DNA of 64,000 nucleotides from assembly GCA_002287035.1 (NCBI GenBank), contig NSKG01000008.1, forward strand, positions 1 to 64,000, in the 5' to 3' direction. Position numbers and translations under genes: made by a program. A model generated the notes under the pieces. It was not told the origin of the DNA, ran no database searches, and saw only the letters and a list, made by a program, of their open reading frames with translations. This document shows positions 61,927 through 64,000 of the stretch, one piece after another (position 1 is the stretch's first letter; each line of letters opens with the position of its first letter). Source of the DNA: Pseudomonas sp. WN033 (GTDB taxonomy: Bacteria; Pseudomonadota; Gammaproteobacteria; Pseudomonadales; Pseudomonadaceae).

Positions 61927-64000
61927 ATGCCTGAGACTCATTTCCGTGCCTGTCATCTGTGCGAAGCCATTTGTGGCTTGGCGATCACTACCGAGGGCGA
62001 GCAGATCCTGTCGATCAAGGGCGACCCTGACGACCCTTTCAGCCGCGGCCATATCTGTCCCAAGGCTGTAGCCTTGCAGGATATCCAGAACGACCCCCAG
62101 CGTTTGCGTCAGCCAATGCGCCGGATTGGCGATCAGTGGCAGCCGATTGGCTGGGACGAGGCCTTTGAGCTGGTAGCCGGGCGGTTAGCCCAGATTCAGC
62201 ACGAGCATGGGCGCAACGCCGTGGCGGTATACATGGGCAATCCCAATGTCCACAACTATGGCTCACTGACCCATGGCAATTACTTTCTCGGGCAGTTGCG
62301 TACTCGCCAGCGTTACTCTGCCACCTCGGTTGATCAGTTGCCGCATCACCTGGTGTCGCTGTGGCTGTATGGCCACATGTCGATGATCCCGATTCCGGAT
62401 ATCGACCACACCGATCATTTTTTGATGCTCGGTGCCAATCCGTTGGCCTCCAACGGCAGCATCATGACCGTGCCGGATGTCGGCCGCCGGATCAAGGATC
62501 TTAAAGCCCGTGGCGGCAAGCTGGTGGTGATCGATCCGCGTCGCAGCGAAACCGCCGAGGTCGCCAGCGAGCACCTGTTTATTCAGCCCGGTACCGATGT
62601 GGCGTTATTGCTGGGGATACTCAATACCCTGTTTGCCGAGAAGCTGGAGCGCCCGAGCCCAGCGCTGGATCTGTGTGTGGGGCTCGACCAGGTGCGTGAA
62701 GCCTTGGCTGAGTTCGACGCCGAACGCATGGCACCCTTGTGTGGGATCGACGCCGGCGAAATTCGCCGGCTGGCGCGTGAATTCGCCGCTGCCGAGCGGG
62801 CCGTGTGCTATGGACGTATGGGGGTTTCGGTTCAGCGTTATGGCACCCTGTGCCAGTGGCTGATCCAGTTGATCAATCTGGTGACCGGCAATCTTGACCA
62901 GCCTGGCGGGTCGCTGTTCCCCGAGCCGGCCTTTGCGGTCACCAAGGGCAAGCCTGGTCATTTCAACGAGTGGCAGAGCCGGGTTTCAGGTTTGCCAGAG
63001 TTTAATGGCGAGCTGCCAGTGGCGGTGCTGGCCGAAGAAATCCAGACCCCGGGTGAAGGGCAGATCCGGGCGCTGGTGACCTCCGCCGGCAACCCGGTAC
63101 TGTCCACCCCCAATGGCCGGCAGCTCGACGAGGCGCTGGCGGGGCTGGAGTTCATGGTCAGTGTCGATCTGTATATCAATGAAACCACCCGGCACGCCGA
63201 TGTCATCCTGCCGCCGACCTCAAGTCTGGAGCATGATCACTACGACATCGTGTTCAACAACTTCGCGGTGCGCAATGTGACCCGCTATAACCAGCCGGTA
63301 CTACCCAAGCCTGCAGGTAGTCTGCATGACTGGGAAATTTTTGTCGGTCTGGGCCAGGCCTTTTCCCGGCTAACCGGGCAGGAGCCCCGGCCTGTGCTGG
63401 CGCCAGATCAGATGGTCGATCTGGCCCTGCGCGCCGGGCCGCATGCTGAGCGGCTCAGCCTCGACGTGCTAAAGCAGCATCCGCATGGTATTGATCTTGG
63501 GCCGCTGCAACCCAGCCTGGCGAGACGGCTGCAAACCGCCAGCGGTCGGATTGAGCTTGCTCCGCAAGCGATGCTGGATGACCTTCAGCGGGTGCTTGGC
63601 GAGTTGACTGGCAGCGCTGCGCAGTCTGGTGAACTGCGGCTGATCGGTCGCCGGCATGTACGCAGTAACAATTCCTGGATGCACAACTACCAGCGGCTGG
63701 TCAAAGGTAAGCCGCGAGACCAGCTGTTGATGCACCCCGATGACCTGGCTCGGCACGCCTTGAATGACGGGCAGCAGGTGCGCCTATCATCCCGGGTTGG
63801 AGCGGTGACAGTGACTGTCCAGGCCAGTGACGAGATCAGCCCCGGGGTAGTCAGCCTGCCCCATGGCTGGGGGCATGATCGCCCCGGGGTGGCTATGGAT
63901 GTCGCCCGCGCGCATGCCGGGGTCAGTGTCAATGATCTGACCGATGAGCGTTATTTCGACCCGGTAACCGGCAACGCTGCGCTCAATGGCGTCCCGGTCC
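61927..64000 (+). CDS. Molybdopterin-dependent oxidoreductase (runs off right edge)
   Basis: The first 691 codons of a large molybdo-bis-MGD enzyme (DMSO reductase superfamily), open at the right edge. An N-terminal [4Fe-4S] site uses C9, C12, C16 and C44 (CHLCEAIC...HICPKA), followed by the molybdopterin-binding domains and the start of the C-terminal MoCo-dinucleotide-binding domain (SPGVVSLPHGWGHDRPGV). The region where the metal ligand sits reads SATSVDQLPHH, with no obvious Cys or Sec, so a Ser or Asp ligand is likely. There is no twin-arginine signal at the start, so it seems cytoplasmic. AAGGTG precedes the ATG. The substrate cannot be named. Confidence 0.85.
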   Translation, partial: MPETHFRACHLCEAICGLAITTEGEQILSIKGDPDDPFSRGHICPKAVALQDIQNDPQRLRQPMRRIGDQWQPIGWDEAFELVAGRLAQIQHEHGRNAVAVYMGNPNVHNYGSLTHGNYFLGQLRTRQRYSATSVDQLPHHLVSLWLYGHMSMIPIPDIDHTDHFLMLGANPLASNGSIMTVPDVGRRIKDLKARGGKLVVIDPRRSETAEVASEHLFIQPGTDVALLLGILNTLFAEKLERPSPALDLCVGLDQVREALAEFDAERMAPLCGIDAGEIRRLAREFAAAERAVCYGRMGVSVQRYGTLCQWLIQLINLVTGNLDQPGGSLFPEPAFAVTKGKPGHFNEWQSRVSGLPEFNGELPVAVLAEEIQTPGEGQIRALVTSAGNPVLSTPNGRQLDEALAGLEFMVSVDLYINETTRHADVILPPTSSLEHDHYDIVFNNFAVRNVTRYNQPVLPKPAGSLHDWEIFVGLGQAFSRLTGQEPRPVLAPDQMVDLALRAGPHAERLSLDVLKQHPHGIDLGPLQPSLARRLQTASGRIELAPQAMLDDLQRVLGELTGSAAQSGELRLIGRRHVRSNNSWMHNYQRLVKGKPRDQLLMHPDDLARHALNDGQQVRLSSRVGAVTVTVQASDEISPGVVSLPHGWGHDRPGVAMDVARAHAGVSVNDLTDERYFDPVTGNAALNGVPV

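Overview
The window is a dense, gene-rich stretch of a gammaproteobacterial chromosome from the family Pseudomonadaceae. The evidence is the LapA-type adhesin with lapG/lapD, the fused tyrA-aroA gene, the serC-pheA-hisC-(tyrA/aroA)-cmk-rpsA-ihfB run, the mtaD-ubiG-mupP-yciK operon, CyaB, PlpD, and the argF neighbour ABC ATPase. GyrA carries Ser83, where P. aeruginosa has Thr, and the moderate GC would fit the P. pertucinogena / Halopseudomonas branch. That genus-level placement is inference. No tRNA, rRNA, CRISPR, phage or insertion sequence was found.

Layout. 1-6.8 kb: 3' end of a giant type I-secreted RTX adhesin (near-identical 122-residue repeats, VWA domain, RTX C-terminus), a small conserved gene, then the c-di-GMP-controlled release switch LapG/LapD in convergent orientation. 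6.8-15.6 kb: a short inverted-repeat element, a YecA-family protein, recQ, the type Vd patatin PlpD, an LpxH-like phosphoesterase, the adenylate cyclase CyaB, and an HD hydrolase with an Mpo1-like membrane protein. 15.7-20.6 kb: AraC regulator plus nitroreductase, then a Cpx-type envelope-stress operon (YciI, coiled-coil anchor, CpxR, Spy/CpxP-like, CpxA) with a CpxR-box-like site in front of the Spy-like gene. 20.7-26.9 kb: PHP phosphatase, YciO, then trpS-scpA-scpB, rluB and a SapC protein. 27-32.7 kb: a diguanylate cyclase, the mtaD-ubiG-mupP-yciK operon, and divergent mtnA. 32.9-46.4 kb: gyrA followed by a long run of amino-acid, nucleotide, ribosomal and envelope genes (serC, pheA, hisC, tyrA/aroA fusion, cmk, rpsA, ihfB, lapA/lapB of LPS control, pyrF).

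46.4-64 kb is more accessory. It holds a zinc alcohol dehydrogenase, bacterioferritin and its ferredoxin with Fur-box-like sites, a CigR-like protein, and an MFS symporter behind a perfect palindrome. Next are an MFS-acyltransferase fusion followed by a translationally coupled membrane trio (DUF2157, DUF4401, GDYxxLxY), an SDR behind overlapping palindromes, and slyD. An exported MsrA/MsrB pair, a serine hydrolase and an ABC ATPase with argF follow. A molybdopterin oxidoreductase runs off the right edge.

Functionally, several parts concern the cell surface: adhesion and its release (LapA/LapG/LapD plus a GGDEF enzyme), envelope stress (Cpx), LPS control (LapA/LapB), phospholipid remodelling (LplT-PlsC) and repair of oxidised periplasmic proteins (MsrAB). 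No convincingly new system is visible. The best candidates for under-described biology are the uncharacterised membrane trio coupled to the LplT-PlsC fusion, the HD/Mpo1-like pair, and the unassigned palindromic operators.
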